Assembly: GCF_014648895.1 (NCBI RefSeq)
Contig: NZ_BMRZ01000002.1
Coordinates: 372,001 to 436,000 of the forward strand
Direction: 5' to 3'
Source: Streptomyces tanashiensis
GTDB lineage: Bacteria > Actinomycetota > Actinomycetes > Streptomycetales > Streptomycetaceae
Length of the DNA: 64,000 bases
Made by a program: the position numbers and the translations under genes. Shown in pieces: positions 52,645 to 62,389 of the stretch (the first letter of the stretch is position 1; each line of letters starts with the position of its first letter). The notes beneath the pieces are model-generated. The model did not search any database. It saw only the letters and a list, made by a program, of their open reading frames with translations, and was not told where the DNA came from.

Positions 52645-53856
52645 ATGCCCGCAATCGCACAGTCCCCGAACATCGGCGAGCCGCTCGACCCGCTCCCCAG
52701 GGAGTTCGCCGACCTGATGAGGCCGGAGATCCCGGGCCTCATCAAAGAGATCGGCATGGAGGTCCAGCGGACCTATCCCGTGTACGCCCACCTCTTCAAC
52801 GGACCGCACTCGGACGCCATCCGCCAGGGCGTGGAACAGGCCCTGGCGGCCTTCGTGGAACGGGTCGCCGCCCCGGGGACGAAGTCGGCCCTCCGGGACG
52901 AACTCCTGCGCAAGTTCGGCCGCGTGGAGGCCTACGAGGGACGTGACCTCGAATGCCTCCAGGGCGCCTACCGCCTCGGGGCACGCATCGCGCTGCGCCG
53001 GGCCAAGAGCATCGGCCGCACCTACAACCTCTCACCCACCCTGATCCTGGCCTTCGCGGACGCCCTCTTCGCCTATGTCGAGGAGCTCGAAGCCCTGTCC
53101 CGCGAGGGCTACGTGATGGCCCAGGCCCGTGCGGTGTCCGACGTGGCGGCGCGGAGACGCCAGTTACTCCACCTCGTCGTCGCGGGGCCGCCACTGCCCC
53201 GGGCGACGATCGCCGAGCTCTGCCAGGAGGCCTCCTGGCAGCTCCCCGCCGCATGCACGCTGGTGGCACTCCGTCCTCCGGTCGCCGAGCTCATCCAGGC
53301 CGGTCTCGACCGGGACGTCCTGGCCGACCTCACCCTCCCCCAGCCGCACCTGCTCATCCCCGGCCCCCTCACTCCGCAGCGGCTCGCGATGCTCGACTCC
53401 GCCCTGGCCGGCACCCGCGCCGTCGTCGGCCTGACCGTGCCGCCCGTGCAGGCCGCGCACTCCATCCGCTGGGCGCGGCGCGTCCTGCAGCTCATCGACG
53501 ACGGCATCGTGCCGGACGCACCCCTCGTGCACAGCGAGGAGCATCTGACAACGTTGTGGTTATTGTCCGATCCGGCCCTCACGGCTCACCTCGCCGCACG
53601 CGAACTGGCCCCGCTCGACGAGCTGTCCGGCACCCGGCGCGAGCGGCTGATCGAGACCCTGCGCGTCCACATCTCCACCCGGGCCCCCGCCGAACAGGTC
53701 GGCGAGATGCTGGGCGTCCACGCCCAGACCGTGCGCTACCGCCTAAGGAACCTGGACAACCACTTCGGCGACCGGCTCCTCGATCCCGACCACCGGTTCG
53801 CCCTCGAAGCGGCCCTGCGCTCGCTCCACCTCCACGGCAGGAAGCGGGCGGACTGA
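52645..53856 (+). CDS. PucR-type regulator with two TTA codons (bldA target candidate)
   Basis: A 403-residue regulator: N-terminal RsbRD-like helical region (residues 10-150), a central region, and C-terminal HTH_30 (LIETLRVHISTRAPAEQVGEMLGVHAQTVRYRLRNLDNHFGDRLLD). Leu174 (53164-53166) and Leu306 (53560-53562) are encoded by TTA, the only in-frame TTA codons I found in the plus-strand genes of the window. In Streptomyces TTA is read by the developmentally controlled bldA tRNA, so production is probably tied to late growth or differentiation. It follows the three secreted-protein genes and may control them and the mce operon. Confidence 0.88.
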   Translation: MPAIAQSPNIGEPLDPLPREFADLMRPEIPGLIKEIGMEVQRTYPVYAHLFNGPHSDAIRQGVEQALAAFVERVAAPGTKSALRDELLRKFGRVEAYEGRDLECLQGAYRLGARIALRRAKSIGRTYNLSPTLILAFADALFAYVEELEALSREGYVMAQARAVSDVAARRRQLLHLVVAGPPLPRATIAELCQEASWQLPAACTLVALRPPVAELIQAGLDRDVLADLTLPQPHLLIPGPLTPQRLAMLDSALAGTRAVVGLTVPPVQAAHSIRWARRVLQLIDDGIVPDAPLVHSEEHLTTLWLLSDPALTAHLAARELAPLDELSGTRRERLIETLRVHISTRAPAEQVGEMLGVHAQTVRYRLRNLDNHFGDRLLDPDHRFALEAALRSLHLHGRKRAD

Positions 53857-53884
53857 GCCGCGTACGCCTCCCCGCACGCGAGGG

Positions 53885-54367
53885 TCAGTCGCGGCGCCAG
53901 TCGGGGTGCAGGCGGATCTCGATGTCGTCGGAGGACGGATCCGGTGCCGTGTCCGCGGTCACGCGGACACTCAGCGGGCGGCCGCTGTCGGCCTCGACGA
54001 AGTCCAGGGGCGGGCGGCCGTCCTGGAGGTACGTGTCGCCCCACCGGACCAGTGACAGGAAGACCGGCAGCAGGTCCTCGCCGGCCCGGGTCAGCCGGTA
54101 CTCGTCACGGGCCCGCTTCCCCGGCTCCTGGTAGGGCGTGCGCACCACGACCCCGGCCGCCTCCAGCTGCTTGAGCGCGCGGGAGACCGAGGGCGCGGAC
54201 GTGCCGATCCTCGTCGCGAAGTCCTCGAACCTGGTCGTGCCGTAGAAGCACTCCCGCACGACCATGAAGACCGTCCGGGTGCTCAGCAGGTCGAGCACCC
54301 GGCCGGCCGAGCACCCGTCGCCGATCGACCACGCGTCCCGGTCGCTCAATCGCTTCTCGAACCTCAT
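53885..54367 (-). CDS. HxlR-family transcriptional regulator
   Basis: A 160-residue winged-helix protein: GRVLDLLSTRTVFMVVRECFYGTTRFEDFATRIGTSAPSVSRALKQLEAAGVVVRTPYQEPGKRARDEYRLTRAGEDLLPVFLSLVRWGD is the HxlR core. The ATG at 54367 has GGGAGG at ideal spacing, whereas the GTG at 54373 touches that site. Divergent from SDR and tautomerase genes, with two palindromes between; it likely represses them in response to a reactive carbonyl or similar compound. Confidence 0.9.
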   Translation of the reverse strand: MRFEKRLSDRDAWSIGDGCSAGRVLDLLSTRTVFMVVRECFYGTTRFEDFATRIGTSAPSVSRALKQLEAAGVVVRTPYQEPGKRARDEYRLTRAGEDLLPVFLSLVRWGDTYLQDGRPPLDFVEADSGRPLSVRVTADTAPDPSSDDIEIRLHPDWRRD

Positions 54368-54382
54368 CGTCACCCTCCCATT

Positions 54383-54402
54383 GTAACTAATGCTTGCGTT
54401 AC
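54383..54402. promoter_or_regulatory. HxlR operator candidate A
   Basis: GTAAC (54383-54387) and GTTAC (54398-54402) form an inverted repeat with a 10-nt spacer close to the HxlR start. Confidence 0.45.
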
Positions 54403-54428
54403 CCAGCCCCGGCGTGCTTGCATCTGAC

Positions 54429-54442
54429 TAACGAAGTCGTTA
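54429..54442. promoter_or_regulatory. HxlR operator candidate B
   Basis: TAACGA-AG-TCGTTA is a perfect 6-bp inverted repeat 20 bp upstream of the SDR start codon, well placed for repression. Confidence 0.55.
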
Positions 54443-54461
54443 TCCAGATCGGGAGTGTGCT

Positions 54462-55163
54462 GTGGTTACGGTGGCGGGCAAGGTGGTCGTGGTGACCGGC
54501 GGACGGCGGGGCCTCGGCGCCGCCCTGGTGGACGAGGTGCTGGCACGCGGCGCGCGCAAGGTGTACTCCACCGCGCGCTCGGAGTACGCCGACGACCGGC
54601 CGAACGTGGTGACCGTCGCGCTGGAGGTCCGCTCGGCCGTGTCGGTCGCCGCCCTCGCGGAGCTCGCGACGGACGCCGAGATCGTGTTCAACAACGCCGG
54701 GGTCCTGCTGCCCTCGCCCCTGCTCACCGGCGACCTGGAGCAGGTGAGCGAGACCTTCGACGTCAACGTCCTCGGGCCCTTGCGGGTGGCGCGGGCGTTC
54801 GCCCCGGTCCTCGCCGCGAACGGCGGCGGAGCGCTGGTGAACATGCACTCCGTCCTGTCATGGCTCGCGGGCAGCGGGGCGTACGGGGCCTCCAAGGCGG
54901 CGGCCTGGTCCGTCACGAACTCGCTCCGGCTGGAACTCGCGCCTCAGCACACCCACGTCGTCGGCGTGCACGCCGGATTCATCGACACCGACATGGTCTC
55001 CGCCCTCGACCGGAGCAAGGCGAAGCCCGCCGACGTGGCCGCACGGATCGTCGACGGCCTGGAGGCCGGCGACGCGGAGGTGCTCGCCGACGACGTCAGC
55101 GTCACCGTCAAGTCCGCGCTCTCCGGGCCCGTCGAGCACCTGGCCTTCTCGGCCGCCGGCTGA
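54462..55163 (+). CDS. Short-chain dehydrogenase/reductase
   Basis: A 233-residue classical SDR: nucleotide motif VVVTGGRRGLGAALV (TGxxxGxG), IVFNNAGVL (NNAG), catalytic Ser in ALVNMHSVLSW and YGASK (YxxxK) for Tyr and Lys. The GTG start has GGGAG before it. It is the first gene of an operon with a tautomerase-family gene after 49 nt and is divergent from the HxlR regulator gene, a common oxidative or electrophile-stress arrangement. Substrate unknown. Confidence 0.92.
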   Translation: MVTVAGKVVVVTGGRRGLGAALVDEVLARGARKVYSTARSEYADDRPNVVTVALEVRSAVSVAALAELATDAEIVFNNAGVLLPSPLLTGDLEQVSETFDVNVLGPLRVARAFAPVLAANGGGALVNMHSVLSWLAGSGAYGASKAAAWSVTNSLRLELAPQHTHVVGVHAGFIDTDMVSALDRSKAKPADVAARIVDGLEAGDAEVLADDVSVTVKSALSGPVEHLAFSAAG

Positions 55164-55212
55164 GCCCACCCCCGCGATTCCTCGAACCTCACCGAAGGAG
55201 CGACCCACCGCC

Positions 55213-55631
55213 ATGCCCCTGTGGACCTTTCACCACACGCCCGGCATCTTCTCCGCCGACGAGAAGCACCGGCTCGCCGCGTCCGTCGCGGACCACTACG
55301 AGAAGGTCGGCCTGCCCCGGTTCTACGTGGTCACCCTCTTCCACGAGACGCCGCCGGAGGACTTCTACGTCGGTGGGGAGCCCGCCCCGGTCGGAGTCCG
55401 CATCACCATCGACCACATCGCCCGGCGCAACCCGGACCAGGACAGCAGGCGGAGGACCGCCCGCTGGATCAAGGACATGCTCCAGCCCCACCTCGAACGG
55501 CACGCCGGACTCCACTGGGAGTTCCACGTCGACGAGACGAGCGAGGAGCTCTGGATGATCAACGGCCTCGTCCCTCCGCCCGGCGGCTCCGAGACGGAAC
55601 GGCTCTGGGCGGAGGAGAACAGGGCGACCGC

Positions 55632-55638
<7 letters not shown>
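55213..55638 (+). CDS. Tautomerase_3 (cis-CaaD-like) family protein
   Basis: A 141-residue protein starting MPLWTFHHTPGIFSADEKHRLAASVADHY, with the catalytic proline exposed after Met removal, then LPRFYVVTLFHETPPEDFYVGG and WEFHVDETSEELWMINGLVPP. This matches the fungal/bacterial cis-3-chloroacrylic acid dehalogenase-like branch of the tautomerase superfamily; the physiological reaction in Streptomyces is unknown. RBS GAAGGAG upstream. Its end overlaps the convergent acyl-CoA ligase by 7 bp. Confidence 0.88.
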
Positions 55639-57125
<1,487 letters not shown>

Positions 57126-57227
57126 GACCCGCCTCCGTTACACGGCATCATCGAATGTTTACATCGCCGACATCTTGCAGCCGTGTGCCGCCCGGGCCTA
57201 TGGCCGGTGGGACAACACAGGACCCGT

Positions 57228-57251
57228 CGGATTGTCGCTGAGGACAATCCG
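57228..57251. promoter_or_regulatory. 9-bp inverted repeat in acyl-CoA ligase/PucR divergent promoter
   Basis: CGGATTGTC (57228-57236) and GACAATCCG (57243-57251) are perfect complements separated by 6 nt. The site lies 20-43 bp upstream of the PucR start, overlapping its likely promoter, and about 105 bp from the ligase start. Confidence 0.7.
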
Positions 57252-57270
57252 GCGTGGATAAGCTGCGCGG

Positions 57271-58437
57271 ATGATCCTTTCGGGTGTGGCGGCGGCGCTT
57301 CAGGAGAGGCTTCCGGAACTGGGCGAGCGGATGGCGCTGCGTATCCGTGCGGACGTCGAGGCGTACGAGGCCGAGGCGTTGATCCCTCTGGATTCGCTGC
57401 GCCGCTCCTGCACCGCCAACGCGGGCCTGATCCTCGCCCACCTCCGCATCGGCGGCACTCCGGACGCGAGTTCGGCCCGCGAGACCGGGCGGCTCCGCGC
57501 GGAGCAGGGGGTTCCGCTGGCGGACACCTTGCACGCGTACCGGATCGGCTCGCAGTTCCTCTGGACGGAGATCCTCACCGAGGCCCGCACCCGTCCCGAG
57601 GTGTCGGTCGATCTCCTGCTGTCGGAGTCGACGGAGTTCTGGGCGTTGTCCGGTCTGTACGCGGAATCGGTGGCCGTGGCATACCGGGAGGCGGCCGCCG
57701 AACTCACCTCGCAGGGACAGGCACGCCGTTCCGCCCTGGTGGAGGCGGTGTTCACCGGCATCGTCACCGACCGCACGCTGTGGGAGGCCGCCCGCGAACT
57801 GGAACTGCCGGAGCACGGGCCGTACGCCGTCGCGGCGGCGAAGGCCGGCACTCCCGGCGAGGAGCCGCTCACGGGAGCGGAGGCGGCGCTGCGCCAGGCG
57901 AACCTGCCCTCCGCCTGGAGGCTCCTGCCGGACCAGCAGCTCGCTCTGATCGCCCTGCCCACGGATGCGGCGGAGACCACCTGCCTGCGCATCCTCCGGC
58001 GGACGCGCGCCCGTGTGGGCTTCAGTCCGCGCTTCCACTCCCTGCGGGACACGCCTCAGGCGCTGCGTTTCGCCCGTCTCGCCCTGGCCGGCCTCGAAGG
58101 CGCGGGCCCGGGCGTGGCCCGCTTCGACGACAACCCGCTGGCCATGGTCGTCGCCGCGGCTCCGGCCGAGGCCGCGCACCTGATGGAGGTGGCCCTCCGG
58201 CCCGTGCTCGACCTTCCGGCCGCGGAGCGATCCCGGCTGCTGCGCACGCTGGAGCACTGGTTCGCCGCCGCCGGATCGGCGGGCGACGCGGCTCGGACCC
58301 TGTTCGTCCACCCCAACACCGTCCGCTACCGCCTGCGCCGCGTGGAGGAACTGACGGGCCGCTCCCTCTCCGATCCGCGTACGGCGGCGGACTTCGGCGC
58401 GGCGCTCCTGGCGGTCCGTGGTCCGGGGGCGGGCTGA
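57271..58437 (+). CDS. PucR-type helix-turn-helix regulator
   Basis: A 388-residue regulator: N-terminal RsbRD-like helical domain (residues 5-150, with LADTLHAYRIGSQFLWTEIL), and C-terminal HTH_30 (LLRTLEHWFAAAGSAGDAARTLFVHPNTVRYRLRRVEELTGRSL). A TAAGCT -10-like box 6 nt before the ATG suggests a leaderless message. It probably controls itself and the divergent acyl-CoA ligase through the 9-bp palindrome. Confidence 0.9.
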   Translation: MILSGVAAALQERLPELGERMALRIRADVEAYEAEALIPLDSLRRSCTANAGLILAHLRIGGTPDASSARETGRLRAEQGVPLADTLHAYRIGSQFLWTEILTEARTRPEVSVDLLLSESTEFWALSGLYAESVAVAYREAAAELTSQGQARRSALVEAVFTGIVTDRTLWEAARELELPEHGPYAVAAAKAGTPGEEPLTGAEAALRQANLPSAWRLLPDQQLALIALPTDAAETTCLRILRRTRARVGFSPRFHSLRDTPQALRFARLALAGLEGAGPGVARFDDNPLAMVVAAAPAEAAHLMEVALRPVLDLPAAERSRLLRTLEHWFAAAGSAGDAARTLFVHPNTVRYRLRRVEELTGRSLSDPRTAADFGAALLAVRGPGAG

Positions 58438-58530
58438 AGGGACCCGGCCCTTGGCCGTCCCGCCACAGCCGATCCGGCGCTCACCCCGGTGGAGTTCGGC
58501 GGACTCGACGCCTTTTGGCGAGTCGTCCGG

Positions 58531-58989
58531 TCACTCCTCGTCGACGATGTGCATCGCGGCTTCCTCGGCGGACGCGGCACCGCCGTCGAGGCCGAGGTCG
58601 CGGGCGTTCAGTTCCGAGGTGATGGAGCGCGTGCCCTCGTCCTCGGACATCAGGCGGCCCGCGCGCCGGCTGCCGACCTGGTCGTCCAGGAGTTCCCCGT
58701 CGGTGTCCGTCGAGTCGCCGAGGCCGTCGCCGTCGCCGTCGAGGGAAGGAAGCTCGGGCTCCTCCTCCGCCAGGCGCTCGTCGAGGGTCTCGCCGCGCTG
58801 CCGTTCGGCGGCGGTCACTCCCGTGTGCTCGGCCCCGAGGGGCCGTTCCGGTGGTGAGTACCCTTCGTCGAGCGGGTCGCCGAGCGGTCCCTCGAGGGTG
58901 TCCTCGTAGTCCAGGACACCCACGTCGTCCTGGACCTCGCTGCCGTCGGGCTGGTAGACGTCATCGCCCCACGTTTCCGCTCCGGTCAT
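58531..58989 (-). CDS. DUF5709 protein
   Basis: A 152-residue, very acidic protein: GDDVYQPDGSEVQDDVGVLDYEDTLE...PLDEGYSPPERPLGAEHTGVTAAE, GETLDERLAEEEP, RRAGRL and AASAEEAAMHIVDE match DUF5709, widespread in actinobacteria. Likely disordered; no known function. Encoded upstream of and in the same direction as no other gene of clear function. Confidence 0.9.
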   Translation of the reverse strand: MTGAETWGDDVYQPDGSEVQDDVGVLDYEDTLEGPLGDPLDEGYSPPERPLGAEHTGVTAAERQRGETLDERLAEEEPELPSLDGDGDGLGDSTDTDGELLDDQVGSRRAGRLMSEDEGTRSITSELNARDLGLDGGAASAEEAAMHIVDEE

Positions 58990-59034
58990 GTGGAACCCCG
59001 CTCCTTCCCAGGTCCACGACGGCTCTCCCCGGGT

Positions 59035-59202
59035 TCACTCCTCTCGCTCGAAGTCGGCCTCCGCACGCTCGGCGTCGAGGTCGGCCTGGGCCTTCGCGTA
59101 CAGGTCGTGCACGAAACTCCGGGCGTCCTCGGGCAAGATGCCGACGCCCATCCGGAGCAGCCGACCCGTCCAGTAGCCGAGCGGATCCTCGGGTTCGGTC
59201 AT
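59035..59202 (-). CDS. Small hypothetical protein (55 residues)
   Basis: Starts at an ATG with a perfect CAGGAGG at ideal distance; a longer frame upstream lacks this support. The sequence (DPLGYWTGRLLRMGVGILPEDARSFVHDLYAKAQADLDAERAEADFEREE) is amphipathic and helical with an acidic C-terminal coil. Not recognised. It lies 45 nt upstream of the DUF5709 gene on the same strand, so they may share a transcript. Confidence 0.65.
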   Translation of the reverse strand: MTEPEDPLGYWTGRLLRMGVGILPEDARSFVHDLYAKAQADLDAERAEADFEREE

Positions 59203-59451
59203 GGCGCCTCCTGAAGGGAGTGCCGTCGATGCCGGCCGTCCCGGACGCGTCGAGCGCCGGGGGCCGGACATCCCTGGTGCGGGGCGCCTACGAAGGCGCG
59301 GAATCCCTGTTCTTCATTCCATCGTCCCCGCCTCCGGTGCAAACGCAACCCGATGTGTCCGGGGCGGCGGCCGGCAGGCCTCGGCGCCGCTCCGCACCAC
59401 GCGCGACGGGAGTCGCCGGGCCCCACGAGGCCCTGATCCGGCAGACAGGCC

Positions 59452-59991
59452 CTACAGCGTGTCCGGCCCCACCCAGCGTCGCAGCAGCTCCTCCCGCTGG
59501 GTCGTGCGAGGAGACCCGCCCTCCCACGCACGACCCCACTCCGACATCGCCGCCAAGGTGGTGGCCATCGTCGCGGCGCCCTCCGTGAGGCGGGACAGCA
59601 GGGTGCGGGAGAGCTCGACCTCAGCCGAGGAGTAGCCGACGGCCGCGGCCACATAGGCCTGCAGCTCGTGCTCTCCGTCGTGCGACTCCAGCTCCAGCGT
59701 CATCATCGGCGGCGCCTCGCCCGTATAGCCCGGGCCCAGGGTCATGGCCAGGTTCATCACCACGTCCAGGGCCACTTCCGCGGCCACGCCGACCTGCCGC
59801 TTCAGGGACTTCACGGGCACGTCCCGCACGGTCAGGGCCCGCACGTCCTCCCACAGGTGCAGGCCGGACTGCCCGTCACCGAGCGCCACCACGCCATCGG
59901 GGGTCAGGCGCACCCCGGGAGCCGATCCGGACGGCTTCGCGCCCACGTACACATCGCCCTCGGCGATCCAGAACAGGCCCACCATGGCCAT
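59452..59991 (-). CDS. Conserved hypothetical protein
   Basis: A 179-residue soluble protein (GLFWIAEGDVYVGAKPSGSAPGVRLTPDGVVALGDG...LHLWEDVRALTVRDVPV) with a beta-rich N-terminal half resembling PH-like barrels and an amphipathic helical C-terminus (AEVELSRTLLSRLTEGAATMATTLAAMSEWGR). Two Met codons near the start (59991, 59985) are equally good. The name of its family is not known to me; isolated gene. Confidence 0.7.
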   Translation of the reverse strand: MAMVGLFWIAEGDVYVGAKPSGSAPGVRLTPDGVVALGDGQSGLHLWEDVRALTVRDVPVKSLKRQVGVAAEVALDVVMNLAMTLGPGYTGEAPPMMTLELESHDGEHELQAYVAAAVGYSSAEVELSRTLLSRLTEGAATMATTLAAMSEWGRAWEGGSPRTTQREELLRRWVGPDTL

Positions 59992-60115
59992 GGGTTGCTC
60001 ACTTCCCCCGACGGCGGCTCACCGCCGCCGTGTCACACATCAAACGATCTGGTCGCCCTCCGGAACGTGCGAAGGAGCCGGTAAGTTCCCAGCTCCCGGC
60101 TCCCTTGGGCGGCCC

Positions 60116-61384
60116 TCAACCCTGAACGGCGGCTCCCCGTCCGTCCCCGGTCCGGGACGCGGACAGCCAGGCGCGGTAGCCGCGCAGGGAGGCTCGCTGC
60201 TTCCGGTGTTCGGAGAGGAGCGCGATCGCCGGGTGGGTACCGGGCCTGGTGTTGCCGCCGCGGGCGAGGCGGCGCATCTGGTGACGTACCTTCGCCATCC
60301 CGGCGGCCGACGCGAGGGCCTTGTCGGACCAGGTCACCGGCGCCATCTGGCGGTCGGCCTCGCGGTGGCCCCGCCAGCGGTCGGGCAGATCCGGGGTCAC
60401 GGCGAGGGCGGTGCCCATCCCGACGACGGCCACGCCGCTGTCGAGGACCTTCTCGGCCGTGGCGCGCCGGGTGATGCCGCCGGTGAGCATGAGCGGGACG
60501 GGGCTGGTCCCGACGAGTTCCTCGGCCAGGTCGAGGAAGTAGGCCTCGCGGGCCTGGGTGCGGTCGTCGGCGGGGCGGCCGGTCATCGCGGGGCTCTCGT
60601 AGCTGCCGCCGGAGAGTTCGACCAGGTCGACGCCGAGCGGTTCGAGCATCGCGATGACCTGGCGGGCGTCGTCGGCGCCGAAGCCGCCGCGCTGGAAGTC
60701 GGCGGAGTTGAGCTTCACCGCGACCGCGAAGGACGGGGAGACGGCGGCGCGCACGGCACGGACGACGTCCAGCAGCATCCGGGCCCGGTTCTCCAGCGAC
60801 CCGCCCCACCGGTCGGTGCGCTTGTTGACCAGCGGGGACAGGAACTGGGACAGCAGGTAGCCGTGCGCGGCGTGGACCTCGACGCCGTCGAAGCCCGCCT
60901 GCTCGGCGCGGTGGGCCGTGACCGCGAACCGGGCCACGGTGTCCTCGATCTGCTGGGGGGTCATGGCGGTCGGCCGGCCGAAGCGGCTGCTGTGCCGGCC
61001 CAGGTCGACGCCGATGTCGGACGGGCCCCACACGACGCCGGGCATGTCGGAGCCGACCTGGCGGCCGGGGTGGTTGATCTGCATCCAGATCGCGCCGCCG
61101 CCGGACTTCCCGGCCTCGGCCCACGCGGCGAACGGCTTCAGGGGCGCGTGTGCGTCGAATACGACTCCGCCGGGGCCGGTCAGCGCCTCGGCGTGCACCA
61201 TCACGTTGCCGGTGATCAGCAGACCGGTGCCGCCGGCGGCCCAGCGCCGGTACAGCGTCAGCAGCCGCTGGTCGGGAAGCTGGCCGTCGCCGGCCATGTT
61301 CTCCTCCATGGCGGCCTTCGCGATCCGGTTGTTCAGTGTCTGCCCGGAGCGCAGGGGCAGCGGCGAGAACAGCTCACTGGTCAT
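60116..61384 (-). CDS. NADH:flavin oxidoreductase (old yellow enzyme family)
   Basis: A 422-residue TIM-barrel flavoprotein: RIAKAAMEENMA, IWMQINHPGRQV, FDGVEVHAAHGYLLSQFLSPLVNKRTDRWGGSLENRARMLLDVVRAVR (FMN and His-containing active site), LMLTGGITRRATAEKVLDSG and VGMGTALA. OYE-type enzymes reduce activated C=C bonds such as enones. It is divergent from a TetR gene with two similar operators between, a typical substrate-sensing arrangement. Confidence 0.93.
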   Translation of the reverse strand: MTSELFSPLPLRSGQTLNNRIAKAAMEENMAGDGQLPDQRLLTLYRRWAAGGTGLLITGNVMVHAEALTGPGGVVFDAHAPLKPFAAWAEAGKSGGGAIWMQINHPGRQVGSDMPGVVWGPSDIGVDLGRHSSRFGRPTAMTPQQIEDTVARFAVTAHRAEQAGFDGVEVHAAHGYLLSQFLSPLVNKRTDRWGGSLENRARMLLDVVRAVRAAVSPSFAVAVKLNSADFQRGGFGADDARQVIAMLEPLGVDLVELSGGSYESPAMTGRPADDRTQAREAYFLDLAEELVGTSPVPLMLTGGITRRATAEKVLDSGVAVVGMGTALAVTPDLPDRWRGHREADRQMAPVTWSDKALASAAGMAKVRHQMRRLARGGNTRPGTHPAIALLSEHRKQRASLRGYRAWLSASRTGDGRGAAVQG

Positions 61385-61417
61385 TCCGGTTCCCTCTCTC
61401 GATGTCCCTCACCTACG

Positions 61418-61436
61418 ATGTGTGCACCACAAACAT
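61418..61436. promoter_or_regulatory. TetR operator candidate 1
   Basis: ATGTGTG-CACCA-CAAACAT: 7-nt arms with 6 of 7 complementary, 34-52 bp upstream of the OYE start. Confidence 0.55.
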
Positions 61437-61444
61437 AAGGCCCC

Positions 61445-61463
61445 ATGTAAGCAGCGCAAACAT
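61445..61463. promoter_or_regulatory. TetR operator candidate 2
   Basis: ATGTAAG-CAGCG-CAAACAT has the same 7-5-7 layout and the same right arm as site 1; the centres are 27 bp apart. It ends 15 bp before the TetR start codon. Confidence 0.5.
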
Positions 61464-61478
61464 AAAAGAGTGTGACCT

Positions 61479-62102
61479 ATGCCGCAGAACGGCACGTATC
61501 ATCACGGCGATCTCCGCGTCGCCTGCCTCCGCGCCGCGCGCGAGCTCCTGGAGGAGGACGGCAGCGCCGGACTCTCGCTGCGCGCGGTGGCCCGCCGGGC
61601 GGGCGTGTCGGCCACGGCTCCCTACCGTCACTACGCGGACCGTGACGCGCTCGTCTCCGCGGTCGCCGCCGAGGGATACCGCGAGCTCGCCCAGCACCTG
61701 GCCGCCGCCCACCCCGCGCCCTCGACGCCCGAGGACCTGGCCGCCGTCGCCGTCGCCTACGTGCGGTTCGCCCTCGACCACCCCGCCCTCTTCCGGGCGA
61801 TGTTCGCGGAGCCCTGCGACCCGACCAGCGAGGAACGGGTCGCCGCGACCGCCGTCATCAAGGAGTACGTCGAGGGCATCGTCCGGGACGCGTTCCCCGG
61901 CGCGGACGGGACGGGCGCCCTCGCGACCACCGTGTGGGCCCTGGTCCACGGCCTGGCGTTCCTGCACCTCGACGGCAAGCTCGACGCCTCCTCCCCCGAG
62001 GTCGTCGCCACTCAGGTACGGGCCGCCGTGCACGCCCTGTTCACCGCCGCCCCGGGCCTCCGGGCGGCCGGCGAGTCACCCGAGCCGCCGGCGGCCGGGT
62101 AG
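61479..62102 (+). CDS. TetR-family transcriptional regulator
   Basis: A 207-residue repressor: HTH DLRVACLRAARELLEEDGSAGLSLRAVARRAGVSATAPYRHYADRDAL (residues 11-58) and the TetR_C_33-type ligand domain (VAYVRFALDHPALFRAMFA). Divergent from OYE gene; two 19-bp operator-like sites lie in the 94-nt intergenic region. Its ligand is probably an OYE substrate (inference). Confidence 0.92.
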   Translation: MPQNGTYHHGDLRVACLRAARELLEEDGSAGLSLRAVARRAGVSATAPYRHYADRDALVSAVAAEGYRELAQHLAAAHPAPSTPEDLAAVAVAYVRFALDHPALFRAMFAEPCDPTSEERVAATAVIKEYVEGIVRDAFPGADGTGALATTVWALVHGLAFLHLDGKLDASSPEVVATQVRAAVHALFTAAPGLRAAGESPEPPAAG

Positions 62103-62389
62103 CCCTTCGCCCCCGGGGACGGACGAGGCCGCGCCGGGCCATGGGTCCTCCCCGGCGACGACCCCGGCACTCCGCATCGCCCCGCCGAGCGATCGCGAGG
62201 ACGGAGCGGCCTGGTGGTCCGCCAGCGAAAACCCGCTTGCCAGGGCGCGACGGCCGTGGTTCCAATGACCGTCATGATCACCCGGGCGCACCCGCTGCGG
62301 CGAGACGCGGAGCATGCGAACCGCCCTCCTCGGCCGGCGTGTGATCCGGGCGGACCGCGACCGCATCGCCTCAGGGAGACACCACCCCG

